A stretch of DNA of 64,000 bases from Mucilaginibacter corticis (lineage in GTDB: Bacteria; Bacteroidota; Bacteroidia; Sphingobacteriales; Sphingobacteriaceae). A model generated the notes under the pieces. That model saw only the letters and a program-made list of their open reading frames with translations. It made no database searches and was not told the DNA's origin. Shown one piece after another: positions 1-8,101 of this stretch. Positions within the stretch are counted from its first letter, which is position 1. The number at the start of each line of letters is the position of its first letter. Position numbers and translations under genes: made by a program. The stretch lies in NCBI RefSeq assembly GCF_007558865.1, contig NZ_VLPK01000002.1, forward strand, positions 310,001 to 374,000, in the 5' to 3' direction.

Positions 1-296
1 GCAAAGGCTTTAGGCTCAAAAATAGCCACGTTATTGATCAGGATATCCACCTCTGGTATTTGGGCTATCAGCGCGTCTATCTGGTCTTTGTCGGCAAAAT
101 CAGCAACAACGCCGCTTACGTTTTTATTGCCTGTTGCCTCAATGATGCTTTTTATGGCAGCGTCAACACGGGCCTGGGTACGTCCGTTAACAATTACCTG
201 TGCGCCTTCGGCAGCAAACAGCCTGGCAGTAGCATAACCTATCCCGGCAGTAGAGCCGGAGATCAATGTTATTTTATTTTTTAATTGCAGATCCAT
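1..296 (-). CDS. Short-chain dehydrogenase/reductase, 3' part cut by the window edge
   Basis: About 98 N-terminal residues are visible, starting at the ATG at 294-296 and staying open to base 1. The beginning MDLQLKNKITLISGSTAG runs into a Gly-rich cofactor loop (SGSTAGIG, residues about 14-21), and near the edge there is DILINNVA, the SDR NNxG region with Val in place of the usual first Ala/Gly. A cytosolic NAD(P)-dependent oxidoreductase is expected; the substrate is unknown and the catalytic Tyr-Lys part lies outside the window. It starts 2 bases after the stop of the upstream SDR gene, so the two are very likely co-transcribed leftward. Confidence 0.85.
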   Translation of the reverse strand, partial: MDLQLKNKITLISGSTAGIGYATARLFAAEGAQVIVNGRTQARVDAAIKSIIEATGNKNVSGVVADFADKDQIDALIAQIPEVDILINNVAIFEPKAF

Positions 297-298
297 TT

Positions 299-1141
299 TT
301 ATATTTCATTTTGCGGAAAGTCAGCCCCAACAGTTGTTGCTTCCCAGGTGTCATAATCTTTTTTCAAAACTTCAAGCTTGTTGCGTGCGCCTTTTAGCGC
401 GGCTACGCCCAGCAGCAGGTGTAATGGTGGGTTTTCTGCCTCTACAGCTTTAACAATGGCTTTGGCGGCGCGTTCCGGGTCGCCGGGTTGCTTGCCGCTG
501 TAGCCACGAATGGCTTGTTTATTAGCCTCTGCAGTTTCTTTGTAATCATCTATTACGATCTTGCTGTTATTGGCAGATCTGCCGGCCCAATCGGTACGGA
601 AACCGCTTGGATTGATCACGGTAACTTTTATGCCCAACGGCGCAGTTTCTTTAGCCAATGCTTCAGAGTAACCGTCAACCGCAAATTTGGTAGCGTTATA
701 AAAACCAACACCCGGGAAACCAACCAAACCGCCAATAGAAGCAATATTTACAATATGCCCGCTGTGCTGCGCCCTCATCAATGGTAATACTTCGTTAGTA
801 ATGTTCGCTAATCCCCAGAAATTGATCTCGAACATGCGTCTTACTTCATCTTCCTCACTCTCTTCAATGGCGCCAAAATAACCTATGCCTGCATTGTTTA
901 CCAATATATCTATCTGCCCGAATTTTTCTTTAACCTGTTTAACTGCCGCTGTGATTTCGTCGGCCTTGGTTACGTCTAACTTTACAGCAATGGATGTATC
1001 CGGGAACGCTTCAATAATATCTTTTACATCGTCCGTATTACGCGAAGCAACACCTGCGCGGTAGCCCGACTTCAATACTTCTTTAGCCAGTTCGCGGCCG
1101 AAACCGGTAGAACAGCCTGTTATTAACCAAACTTTACTCAT
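299..1141 (-). CDS. SDR family oxidoreductase
   Basis: A 280-residue classical short-chain dehydrogenase. Visible motifs: cofactor loop TGCSTGFG (residues 8-15), NNAG (82-85), catalytic Ser135, and Tyr148-x3-Lys152 (YNATK). The conserved PSGFRTDW after beta-6 and the extended length fit the group often annotated as oxidoreductase/retinol-dehydrogenase-like SDRs of about 280 residues. It probably reduces or oxidises a small carbonyl/alcohol substrate with NAD(P)H in the cytosol; the substrate cannot be deduced. The ATG is at 1139-1141. It is followed after 2 bases by a second SDR, suggesting a two-gene unit. Confidence 0.9.
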   Translation of the reverse strand: MSKVWLITGCSTGFGRELAKEVLKSGYRAGVASRNTDDVKDIIEAFPDTSIAVKLDVTKADEITAAVKQVKEKFGQIDILVNNAGIGYFGAIEESEEDEVRRMFEINFWGLANITNEVLPLMRAQHSGHIVNIASIGGLVGFPGVGFYNATKFAVDGYSEALAKETAPLGIKVTVINPSGFRTDWAGRSANNSKIVIDDYKETAEANKQAIRGYSGKQPGDPERAAKAIVKAVEAENPPLHLLLGVAALKGARNKLEVLKKDYDTWEATTVGADFPQNEI

Positions 1142-1236
1142 TTTTTCAAAAAGATTTAAATGTTAATCAAAATAACAGCATAGCGCAGAAATGTTTGTCA
1201 TGCTTATGTTTTAATCATGTTGTAAAATTGCCATTA

Positions 1237-1275
1237 ATAAAAAAGGGTGAACGCTGATAAAGCGTTCACCCTTTT
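1237..1275 (-). terminator. Rho-independent terminator of the DUF6515 gene
   Basis: Perfect 15-bp inverted repeat, arms 1241-1255 and 1261-1275, loop 1256-1260. On the minus strand the stem ends in a run of T. It lies 18 bases past the stop of the leftward gene at 1294 and isolates it from the SDR genes. Confidence 0.9.
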
Positions 1276-1293
1276 TTGCCTTTTAAATATTTT

Positions 1294-2412
1294 TTAGTTG
1301 CCCGGGCTGTCGTCAGGCGTGCCTACAACCTTGTACGCCTTGGCACCTTGCTGATCTCGTGTTTCCTGATAATAGAAATCGTCAGGCGACACATAATATA
1401 ACTGACCGCCGATCCTTATTTTCCTGGTATCAGCCGGAAGGCTGTAAAACAGGTCGCCAATTTCAGGCATGGCAACAGCAGGTTGGTTATTTGCCGGAGG
1501 AGGATTGCCACCACCATTATCATAACCGCCGTTATCCTGGTCGGTCGCGGTTGTGTCTAACTGACCATCTTTACCCGCAACCTGGTAAACTACGCTGCCA
1601 TCATCTTTTGTTACCGGCAGGTAGTAAACACCGTTAGACTCATAATATTGCTGCCCGTTAATAGTTATTGCCGATGCGTTGCTTGGCAAAGTATTTATAG
1701 CAGCGCCGATAGGTGGCTCAACTACAGTATATTGGTCGTTGTTGTATTGGTAGAAATAACCACCACTGTAGTAGAACTGCGCATCGCCCCACCAGAATGG
1801 GTAATAACCGTAAGGTAAAACACCTAAGCTAAAACCAAGGCGCGGATAATATAAACTACCGTAAAAACCATGGTTATAGTAAAAACCTCTGTGTGAGTAC
1901 CATGGGCTATAACGATAGCCATAAGCGTATCCACGGCCATAACCATAAGCGCGGCCACCATAACCACCGGCATAATAATGGCCATTTCTTGTGTAACCGC
2001 CACGTATGCTACCGCGATAGTTGCCACCTATGTTGCTTCTGCTAAATGAACGACTGCCGCCACTATAGGCATGTGCACTACCACGCGGAGCGCTTGAGCC
2101 TGAAAATGCATTTGGAGACCTGAAGCTATTTGTGCTGCGGCCTGCGGAAAAACCACCACTTGGCCTGCTTCCGCCTGAAAAACTGCGACCGCCACCGCCG
2201 GAGAAGCTACGGCTACCACCGCCACCAGAGAAACTACGGCCACCACCACCGCCACCACTAAAATGGCTACCGCCTCCGCCGCCTCCGCCACGGCTACCAC
2301 CGCCACCTCCTGAATGTCCACCACCACGTTGCGCATCTGCAGGGACAGCCAGAAACAAACACAATAATCCGCTTAAACCTGTCATCATCAAATACTGATA
2401 TATCCTTTTCAT
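1294..2412 (-). CDS. Secreted glycine-rich DUF6515-like protein
   Basis: 372 residues. A signal peptide (hydrophobic stretch ending in AVPADAQ, about residue 28) leads into a very Gly/Ser-rich segment (about 29-125) with repeated FSGGGG-type words and Arg at regular places. A Tyr/Gly-rich zone follows (about 130-225), then two copies of a small module: GGYFYQYNNDQYTVVEPPIG through INGQQYYESNGVYYLPV, and a second around MPEIGDLFYSLPADTRKIRIGGQLYYVS. The YxVVxxPxGaxxxxLP...G.xYYxxNGVYY pattern is typical of the DUF6515 family in Bacteroidota; no biochemical function is known. It is likely exported and perhaps envelope-associated. The family assignment is from memory of the motif, so moderate. 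Confidence 0.75.
   Translation of the reverse strand: MKRIYQYLMMTGLSGLLCLFLAVPADAQRGGGHSGGGGGSRGGGGGGGSHFSGGGGGGRSFSGGGGSRSFSGGGGRSFSGGSRPSGGFSAGRSTNSFRSPNAFSGSSAPRGSAHAYSGGSRSFSRSNIGGNYRGSIRGGYTRNGHYYAGGYGGRAYGYGRGYAYGYRYSPWYSHRGFYYNHGFYGSLYYPRLGFSLGVLPYGYYPFWWGDAQFYYSGGYFYQYNNDQYTVVEPPIGAAINTLPSNASAITINGQQYYESNGVYYLPVTKDDGSVVYQVAGKDGQLDTTATDQDNGGYDNGGGNPPPANNQPAVAMPEIGDLFYSLPADTRKIRIGGQLYYVSPDDFYYQETRDQQGAKAYKVVGTPDDSPGN
2128..2328 (-). repeat. Low-complexity Gly/Ser codon repeat
   Basis: GGT/GGC/AGC-rich tract encoding degenerate repeats around R-S-F-S-G-G-G-G inside the DUF6515-like gene. The strong codon bias produces long spurious proline- and valine-rich open frames on the other strand and frames. 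Confidence 0.8.
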
Positions 2413-2679
2413 AATTTTGTTTTTTTTATTTTAGTAAGCCTTAATTGCGGCTGTTATTCATATAGACTAAAAAAACGCAAACGGTTTAATGCCTGCAATA
2501 ATTTATAGTCAAAAAGTAGTCCAACTTTACCAATTATTGACAAAACCTACGTATTAGTATGAATATGCGTGATTATAGGGTATTTAGATGGTCCTATGGT
2601 TCAACAACAGCTAAATTAAAAAATGCGGAAGAGTATTTTCTATCAGCATTTTAATGTTTTTATAAATATGACAACTGGC

Positions 2680-3210
2680 TTATTTTTTCTTAGGCGGCAT
2701 GGGCACGTCTAATTGATAAAGGGCGTAAATATATGACTGTACGTTTGCGTGCGATGCGATCTTGCCATCCTTGTTAAAAACAAAAATGTCGGCATCAGGC
2801 ATTTTAAATGATTTACCGGTCGCCTTCATCTTCCGGTAATCCTTTTTAAAGGTGCCGCTCCATACACCCGTTACAACTACTGTATCGCCTGATGCTACCG
2901 CGTGCATGTCGTCAGCTTTAAAATCAGGAAATGCGGCAAGAAATTGCTTTCCATCCATTTTCATCGAATCAATATTTTTCATGGGTTTCATGGCTCCATT
3001 GCCGTAGTCAACAAAATCCGTCGCGCAATCTTTAAATGATCCGTCGACATCGCCTTTGGTAAACGCGAGATCAAAGTTTAATGCGGCTTGTTTGTTGTGT
3101 TCCATCCTGGTGGCTGTACTGTCGCCGGTTGGCGCGGTGGTTGCCGATTGGTTTTTGCAGGCAACTAAGAAAAGGGCAGCAATAGCTGCGCAAGTGATAA
3201 TTTTTTTCAT
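2680..3210 (-). CDS. SnoaL/NTF2-like lipoprotein
   Basis: 176 residues. The N-terminus has a lipobox (FLVAC, Cys18) and a Thr/Ser-rich linker, so it is probably a lipid-anchored periplasmic or surface protein. Residues about 37-165 resemble SnoaL-like polyketide-cyclase/ester-cyclase folds: an N-terminal helix with ALNFDLAFTKGDVD, a central FPDFKADDMHAVASGDTVVVTGVWSGTF-like strand pair written here only in part, and a late DIFVFNKDGKIASH strand. NTF2-fold proteins of this type are often small-molecule binding or isomerase-like; no substrate is indicated. A TATCTTTA box lies about 22 bases upstream of the ATG on the minus strand, one base off the Bacteroidota -7 consensus. Confidence 0.75.
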   Translation of the reverse strand: MKKIITCAAIAALFLVACKNQSATTAPTGDSTATRMEHNKQAALNFDLAFTKGDVDGSFKDCATDFVDYGNGAMKPMKNIDSMKMDGKQFLAAFPDFKADDMHAVASGDTVVVTGVWSGTFKKDYRKMKATGKSFKMPDADIFVFNKDGKIASHANVQSYIYALYQLDVPMPPKKK

Positions 3211-3286
3211 GTTATTGGTTAATTGGTGTTAATAAAGATATAAATAATAAATGCCTATTAACCAATAACTTAATTGATATTTTTTA

Positions 3287-3317
3287 ACAAAAAAGCCGGC
3301 ATGAATATCATACCGGC
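3287..3317 (-). terminator. Probable Rho-independent terminator
   Basis: GC-rich stem with arms 3295-3304 and 3308-3317 (one mismatch), followed on the minus strand by a T run (3287-3294). It lies 22 bases past the stop of the leftward gene at 3340. Confidence 0.75.
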
Positions 3318-3339
3318 CCATAAATGGTTTTTGATTGGT

Positions 3340-3687
3340 TTATATTTCTTTATACGCCGAAATATGGCTTGTTTTAATACTTAATAAAAAAGATTTACCC
3401 ACACTTATCTTCACAGTTTTTCCCTGCAACATAGCGTTAATGGCCTCGTCGGTTTTTAATGCTTCATAAAGATCACGTGCTACCGCCGATCCACTAATGT
3501 TATTCGTCACCTTTCCGTTTTCCATGGCGATATTAAACGTGTAGCCCGACTTGCCGCGGTCGCCCGCCGATTCAAAATCAGTAATATTCAGTTTAAAGCT
3601 TTGCTCTGCGGTAAGGCTTCTTTTAAGATGCAAGCGTATTACCGGTATGTATCTTCTCCAGGTTGTTAAATATTTTCTTTCTTCCAT
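3340..3687 (-). CDS. Small protein of unknown function
   Basis: 115 residues, no signal peptide and no clear membrane segment. The N-terminus is basic (RRYIPVIRLHLKR). The C-terminal two thirds alternate polar and hydrophobic residues as in a small alpha/beta protein, with KTVKISVGKSFLLSIKTSHISAY near the end given here only as a short motif zone. I recognise no family. The gene has its own terminator and a TACCTTTA box 9-17 bases upstream of the ATG on the minus strand, which supports it being real. Confidence 0.6.
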   Translation of the reverse strand: MEERKYLTTWRRYIPVIRLHLKRSLTAEQSFKLNITDFESAGDRGKSGYTFNIAMENGKVTNNISGSAVARDLYEALKTDEAINAMLQGKTVKISVGKSFLLSIKTSHISAYKEI

Positions 3688-3761
3688 GCGTGGGCGGTAA
3701 AGGTATCATTTAAAGATGAGGTATTTGCCGGATGTGGTTTTTATATATACTACAGGCAACT

Positions 3762-4844
3762 TTATTCAACTTTGTCACCATCTTTTACCTCATCGCCGGC
3801 GTTATTGACAATTTTACCGCCGGTTGTCAGCGCGCCAAAAACCTCGGTCGAGTCTTTACCTACCAGGCCTTCTTTAATATCAACCAGTTTTGCTTTTCCG
3901 TTTTGTACCGTAATAACATATTTCCGTTCTGTCGAGCGTACAATAGCGGTATTGGGTACCAATAAAGATTTAGTACCGGATAACATCGGGATGGTCACCT
4001 CGGCATACATACCCGGTTTTAGCTGGTCTTTGGTGTTCATTACATCAATCTCAATAGCTTCAGACCGCATACCGCCCAGGCTATTTGCCGAGCGGCTGAT
4101 CTTAGCCGCATGGGCAACTCCCGGTATGGCGTTAAAGGTAAAATTTACAGGTTGTTTCAAATCAACCTTATCTACATAATCTTCGGGGATGGCCACCTCT
4201 AAACGGAGTTTACGGGTATCCTGCAATGATAACATGGGTTGATCTGTAGCCTTACCCGGCGCTACCAGCGCGCCCGGCGATACATTACGCTCTACAATAG
4301 TACCATCAAAAGGGGCATAAATGCTTAAGTACCCCTGCATTGTTTTTACCAATGCCACATTTGATCTTTCTGCTTGGGCGATAGCATTATCCGCCTTCAT
4401 CCGCGCTACTGCATTATCCAGGTCAAGCGGCGATACTGACCCCGGTTCCTGCGCGGCTTGTTTTAAACGCTCATATTTTTCTTTGCTGGCGGTTGCTGTT
4501 TCCTGAGCCTGCAAGTAGCGCGAATTGGCAGCCTGTAGTTGTGATTCCATTTCGGGCGCTTCAAGCGTCATTAAAAGCTGGCCTTTTTTTACAACCGATC
4601 CGCGGTCCACATAAAGCTGCTTTACGAAGCCGTTTACTTTAGGGAAAAGGTTTACTTCGTTAAATGGCACTAACGCCCCCGGCAGACGGGCCGTACTTGA
4701 CAGCGCTTTTTCTGTAATGCTGCCTATATCGTATTTTTTAGTTGCTGTTGTTTTTGATTCGGTCAGGTCGACCGGTTTTTCGTTACCGCCGCAGGCTGCT
4801 AACAAGCTGGTTAGTGCGCCTAATATGATCAATTTGGTTTTCAT
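3762..4844 (-). CDS. RND efflux periplasmic adaptor (membrane fusion protein)
   Basis: 360 residues, HlyD/AcrA-type adaptor bridging the inner-membrane pump and the outer-membrane channel. A lipobox (LLAACGG, Cys18) indicates an inner-membrane lipoprotein. First lipoyl half: NLFPKVNGFVKQLYVDRGSV (about 66-85) followed by VKKGQLLMTLEAPE. An alpha-helical hairpin with coiled-coil character spans about 108-160, and the second lipoyl half reads IYAPFDGTIVERNVSPGALV (about 175-194). Beta-barrel and membrane-proximal domains follow (KPGMYAEVTIP, about 275-285). No Met/His-rich metal-binding tail is present. It is the last gene of the efflux operon, starting 5 bases after the permease stop. Confidence 0.92.
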   Translation of the reverse strand: MKTKLIILGALTSLLAACGGNEKPVDLTESKTTATKKYDIGSITEKALSSTARLPGALVPFNEVNLFPKVNGFVKQLYVDRGSVVKKGQLLMTLEAPEMESQLQAANSRYLQAQETATASKEKYERLKQAAQEPGSVSPLDLDNAVARMKADNAIAQAERSNVALVKTMQGYLSIYAPFDGTIVERNVSPGALVAPGKATDQPMLSLQDTRKLRLEVAIPEDYVDKVDLKQPVNFTFNAIPGVAHAAKISRSANSLGGMRSEAIEIDVMNTKDQLKPGMYAEVTIPMLSGTKSLLVPNTAIVRSTERKYVITVQNGKAKLVDIKEGLVGKDSTEVFGALTTGGKIVNNAGDEVKDGDKVE

Positions 4845-4849
4845 GTCTT

Positions 4850-7800
4850 TTATATTGTTGAGGGTTCAAGGGGTTTAGTTTCTTCGCTTTCGGGCATTAG
4901 TGATGCAGAATCGTAGGTGGTTTTTTCCTGGATCCAGGCAAACACCAATGGCAGTATAAACAGCGCTGCAAGTGTTGATGCAAATAAGCCGCCTATTACC
5001 GCGCGCCCAAGCGGTGCAGATTGTTCACCCACCTCGCCCATGCCTGACGCCATCGGGATCATACCCGCTATCATGGCTAAACTGGTCATCAGTATCGGGC
5101 GTAAACGGATAGATGCGCTGGTAATAGCAGCTTTTGTAGAGTCCTTATATTCAAGCCGCAAATTTTCGGCATTGGTTACTATCAAAATGGCATTAGCTAC
5201 CGATACACCCACCGACATGATCATACCCATGTACGATTGCAGGTTAAGTGTAGAGCCTGTTATTAACAGCATCGATATCGATCCCAATATCACCGCAGGT
5301 ACAGTGGATAACACAGTAAGAGATACTTTAAATGATTGATAATTGGCCGCCAGTAATAAAAATATAACCAACACGGCAAAGCCCAAACCACTTTGCAAAC
5401 TGTTTAGTGTCTCGGTTAACAAGCTTGACATACCACCTACGGTTGCTACCAGTCCTTTTGGTGGTTTGCCGGCTTGTTTAACTGCTTTTTGTACATCACC
5501 TGTTGCCGTGCCTAAGTCTTTTTTATAAATGTTGGCGCTAACGGTTATATAACGTCTCGGGCCAACGCGGTCATACTCGGCAGGCGCGGTGTTTTGCGTA
5601 AATGTGGCAACATCAGCCAGGGTGGGGCTGCTTTGCCCTTTTACCAAAGGTATTTCCTTTAAAGCTTCCATCGAGTTCATGATATACTCGGGTATCTGCG
5701 TTTGCACCTGGTAGGTGTAGGAGTTTTTTTCATCAAGCCATAAATTTTTCTGCGTAAAGCGGCTCGACGAAGTACTTGCGGTTACCGACCTGGAAATGTC
5801 GCTGATATTCAATCCCAATTGGGCAACCTTCAACCTGTCCAGCGTTATAGAAATAACCGGATAGTTTAATGGCTGGTTGATCTGGATATCGCGCAGATAG
5901 GGTATTTGCTTTAAATTGGCTAATACTTTGTTGGCATACCCTTTTATTTGTTGCAGATCCTTACCTGCTACCTGCACCTCGATAGGGGTATTTGCGCCCT
6001 GGCTCATGATCTTTTCCGTCATGTCGATAGGCTCGAAAGTGATCTGCATTTCCGGAATGGCTTTCGCTATGTTTTTGCGTAAAGCGTCCTTCAGTTCATC
6101 CATGTTGATGTGATAATCTTCATCAAGGTTTACCTGTAAAACGGCTTCCTGTGTACCGGTATTAAACACATAAAGGTTACTGCTGCCAAAGCTGCTGGGC
6201 ACCAAACCAATATAACCTGATGTGATCTTTACGTGATTATTAACCGTTTTATTAATGATATCCAGCACATCTTTAAATTTATCCTCTGTGCGTTCAAGGC
6301 GGGTGCCCTGGGGCTCTTTTAAACGGATCTGGAACTGGCCGTTATTTAGTTTCGGCATCATGTCTTTACCTATGATCACGAAACCAACACCTGCCAATAC
6401 AATCACCACCACAAAATAAACCGGCACCCAAAGCTTTTTACGCGGCATTATCCGGCTGATAATATTGATGAACCGTGATTTTACCTTTTCAAACAGATCG
6501 TTCTCTTCCGGGTGATCAATTTCCTGCTGCCGGTGCATGTTTACCTGGTCTTTCTCCAGTTTGTCCAAGCCTTCACCTGCATGAGCATGTATTTCGCCAT
6601 GATGATAATGTTGGTAGTGCTCGGCCTTGATGAGCCAATTGCTTAATATGGGTACAACTGTTTGCGCCAATATGTATGATACGATCATGGTTAAGCCAAT
6701 TGCCATAGACAGCGGCAGGAACATGGCCTTAGGTACGCCATTCATCAAAAACGATGGGGCAAACACGGCCAGAATACAAAGCAGGATCAACAATAACGGG
6801 AAGGCGATCTCCTCGCAGGCATCATAAATAGCCAGCCTTTTTGATTTACCCATCTCCAGATGCTGGTGGATATTCTCTATGGTAACCGTGGCCTGGTCGA
6901 CGAGGATACCGATAGCCAACGCCAGTCCGCTCAAGGTCATGATATTGATGGTTTGCCCAAACAGGCTTAACAACAATACCCCGATCAGGATAGATACCGG
7001 TATGGTAATTACCACAATCAAACTGCTTCGCCAGTCGCGCAGAAATAACAGCACCATTAAGCCTGTAAGCAAGGCACCTAATCCGCCTTCGGTCATTAAG
7101 CTTTTTACGGCGTTTACAACGAATATCGACTGGTCAAACTGGTAAGATATCTTGACATCGTTCGGCAGTAAATTCTGCATTTCGGGCATTTTACTTTTCA
7201 GGTCCTGCACTACCGACCATGTAGAGGCCGAAGCTGTTTTAACCACCGGGATATAAACCGAACGCTTGCCGTTTACCAGGGCAAAATCCACAGTAACATC
7301 GGCGGCATCAGTAACCCTGGCAACATCCTTTACATAAATAGGGACACCGTTTTTAGTAATAACCGGGATATTGCCGAAGCTATCCGGGTTTTTAATGAGC
7401 GAATTCATGGTGGTTAAATACATCATATCGCCCATGCGCAGGTTGCCTGAAGGAGCCATCACGTTAAACTTGGCCAGGGCATCAACCACCTGGTCGGGTG
7501 TAAGGTTAAAGCTGCGTAATTTATCAGGGTCAATGCTGAAAACTATGGTACGCGCGTTTGACCCGAATGGCGGGGGGGCAGACAAACCGGGAATGGTTGA
7601 AAACATGGGCCGGATACGTGTAGCCGCCAAATCATAAATATCTTTCAGACTTTCGTTTTTACTGTCAAATACCAGCTGGCCAACAGGCAGCGATGATGCA
7701 TCATAACGGATTACCTGCGGAGGCAATGCACCCGGAGGGAAAAAGCTTTGCGCCCTGTTTACCTGCAAGGCTACCTGCGCGGAGGCTTCGGCCATGTTGG

Positions 7801-8095
7801 TAGATTCATAAAAGGAAATTTTAATGATGGTTAGGCCCTGTATGCTTTTACTGCTGATGTTTTTTATACCATCAACATACAGAAACTGGTTTTGTAAACC
7901 CGTAGCGAAAAACCCCTCCATTTGCTGGGCAGACATGCCGCCGTACGATTCGATAACGTAAATGGTAGGCAGATTTAGCTTAGGGAAAATATCTATAGGT
8001 ATATTGATTGCGCTTATTACTGCGAATATTAAAAGGCTTAAGGTGATTACCACCGTGGTTATGGGCCTTTTAAGCGCGGATGTGACCATGGACAT
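4850..8095 (-). CDS. RND family efflux permease
   Basis: 1081 residues, AcrB/CusA-type inner-membrane pump with two repeats of six membrane helices and two large periplasmic loops. Visible: N-terminal RPITTVVITL helix, VPASF-like IPIDIFPKL entry, TM4 LALAIGILVDQATVTIEN (D400, Q401) and TM10 VSVANAILIVTNAE (A967, N968). AcrB has Asp407-Asp408 and Lys940 at the matching places, so only one relay acidic residue is kept. The cytoplasmic loop after TM6 carries eight His between 493 and 528. Whether the substrate is an organic compound or a metal is not decided by sequence. Located between the outer-membrane factor (6 bases upstream) and the adaptor. Confidence 0.93.
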   Translation of the reverse strand: MSMVTSALKRPITTVVITLSLLIFAVISAINIPIDIFPKLNLPTIYVIESYGGMSAQQMEGFFATGLQNQFLYVDGIKNISSKSIQGLTIIKISFYESTNMAEASAQVALQVNRAQSFFPPGALPPQVIRYDASSLPVGQLVFDSKNESLKDIYDLAATRIRPMFSTIPGLSAPPPFGSNARTIVFSIDPDKLRSFNLTPDQVVDALAKFNVMAPSGNLRMGDMMYLTTMNSLIKNPDSFGNIPVITKNGVPIYVKDVARVTDAADVTVDFALVNGKRSVYIPVVKTASASTWSVVQDLKSKMPEMQNLLPNDVKISYQFDQSIFVVNAVKSLMTEGGLGALLTGLMVLLFLRDWRSSLIVVITIPVSILIGVLLLSLFGQTINIMTLSGLALAIGILVDQATVTIENIHQHLEMGKSKRLAIYDACEEIAFPLLLILLCILAVFAPSFLMNGVPKAMFLPLSMAIGLTMIVSYILAQTVVPILSNWLIKAEHYQHYHHGEIHAHAGEGLDKLEKDQVNMHRQQEIDHPEENDLFEKVKSRFINIISRIMPRKKLWVPVYFVVVIVLAGVGFVIIGKDMMPKLNNGQFQIRLKEPQGTRLERTEDKFKDVLDIINKTVNNHVKITSGYIGLVPSSFGSSNLYVFNTGTQEAVLQVNLDEDYHINMDELKDALRKNIAKAIPEMQITFEPIDMTEKIMSQGANTPIEVQVAGKDLQQIKGYANKVLANLKQIPYLRDIQINQPLNYPVISITLDRLKVAQLGLNISDISRSVTASTSSSRFTQKNLWLDEKNSYTYQVQTQIPEYIMNSMEALKEIPLVKGQSSPTLADVATFTQNTAPAEYDRVGPRRYITVSANIYKKDLGTATGDVQKAVKQAGKPPKGLVATVGGMSSLLTETLNSLQSGLGFAVLVIFLLLAANYQSFKVSLTVLSTVPAVILGSISMLLITGSTLNLQSYMGMIMSVGVSVANAILIVTNAENLRLEYKDSTKAAITSASIRLRPILMTSLAMIAGMIPMASGMGEVGEQSAPLGRAVIGGLFASTLAALFILPLVFAWIQEKTTYDSASLMPESEETKPLEPSTI

Positions 8096-8101
8096 AGTTA
8101 A

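Noticed and set aside
1824..2336. Valine/alanine-rich frames overlapping the DUF6515 gene
   Set aside because: Codon-bias artefacts of the same low-complexity tract in another frame.
2132..2398. Long proline-rich frame opposite the glycine-rich gene
   Set aside because: It is the reverse of the GGC/GGT repeat codons; no independent start context or family.
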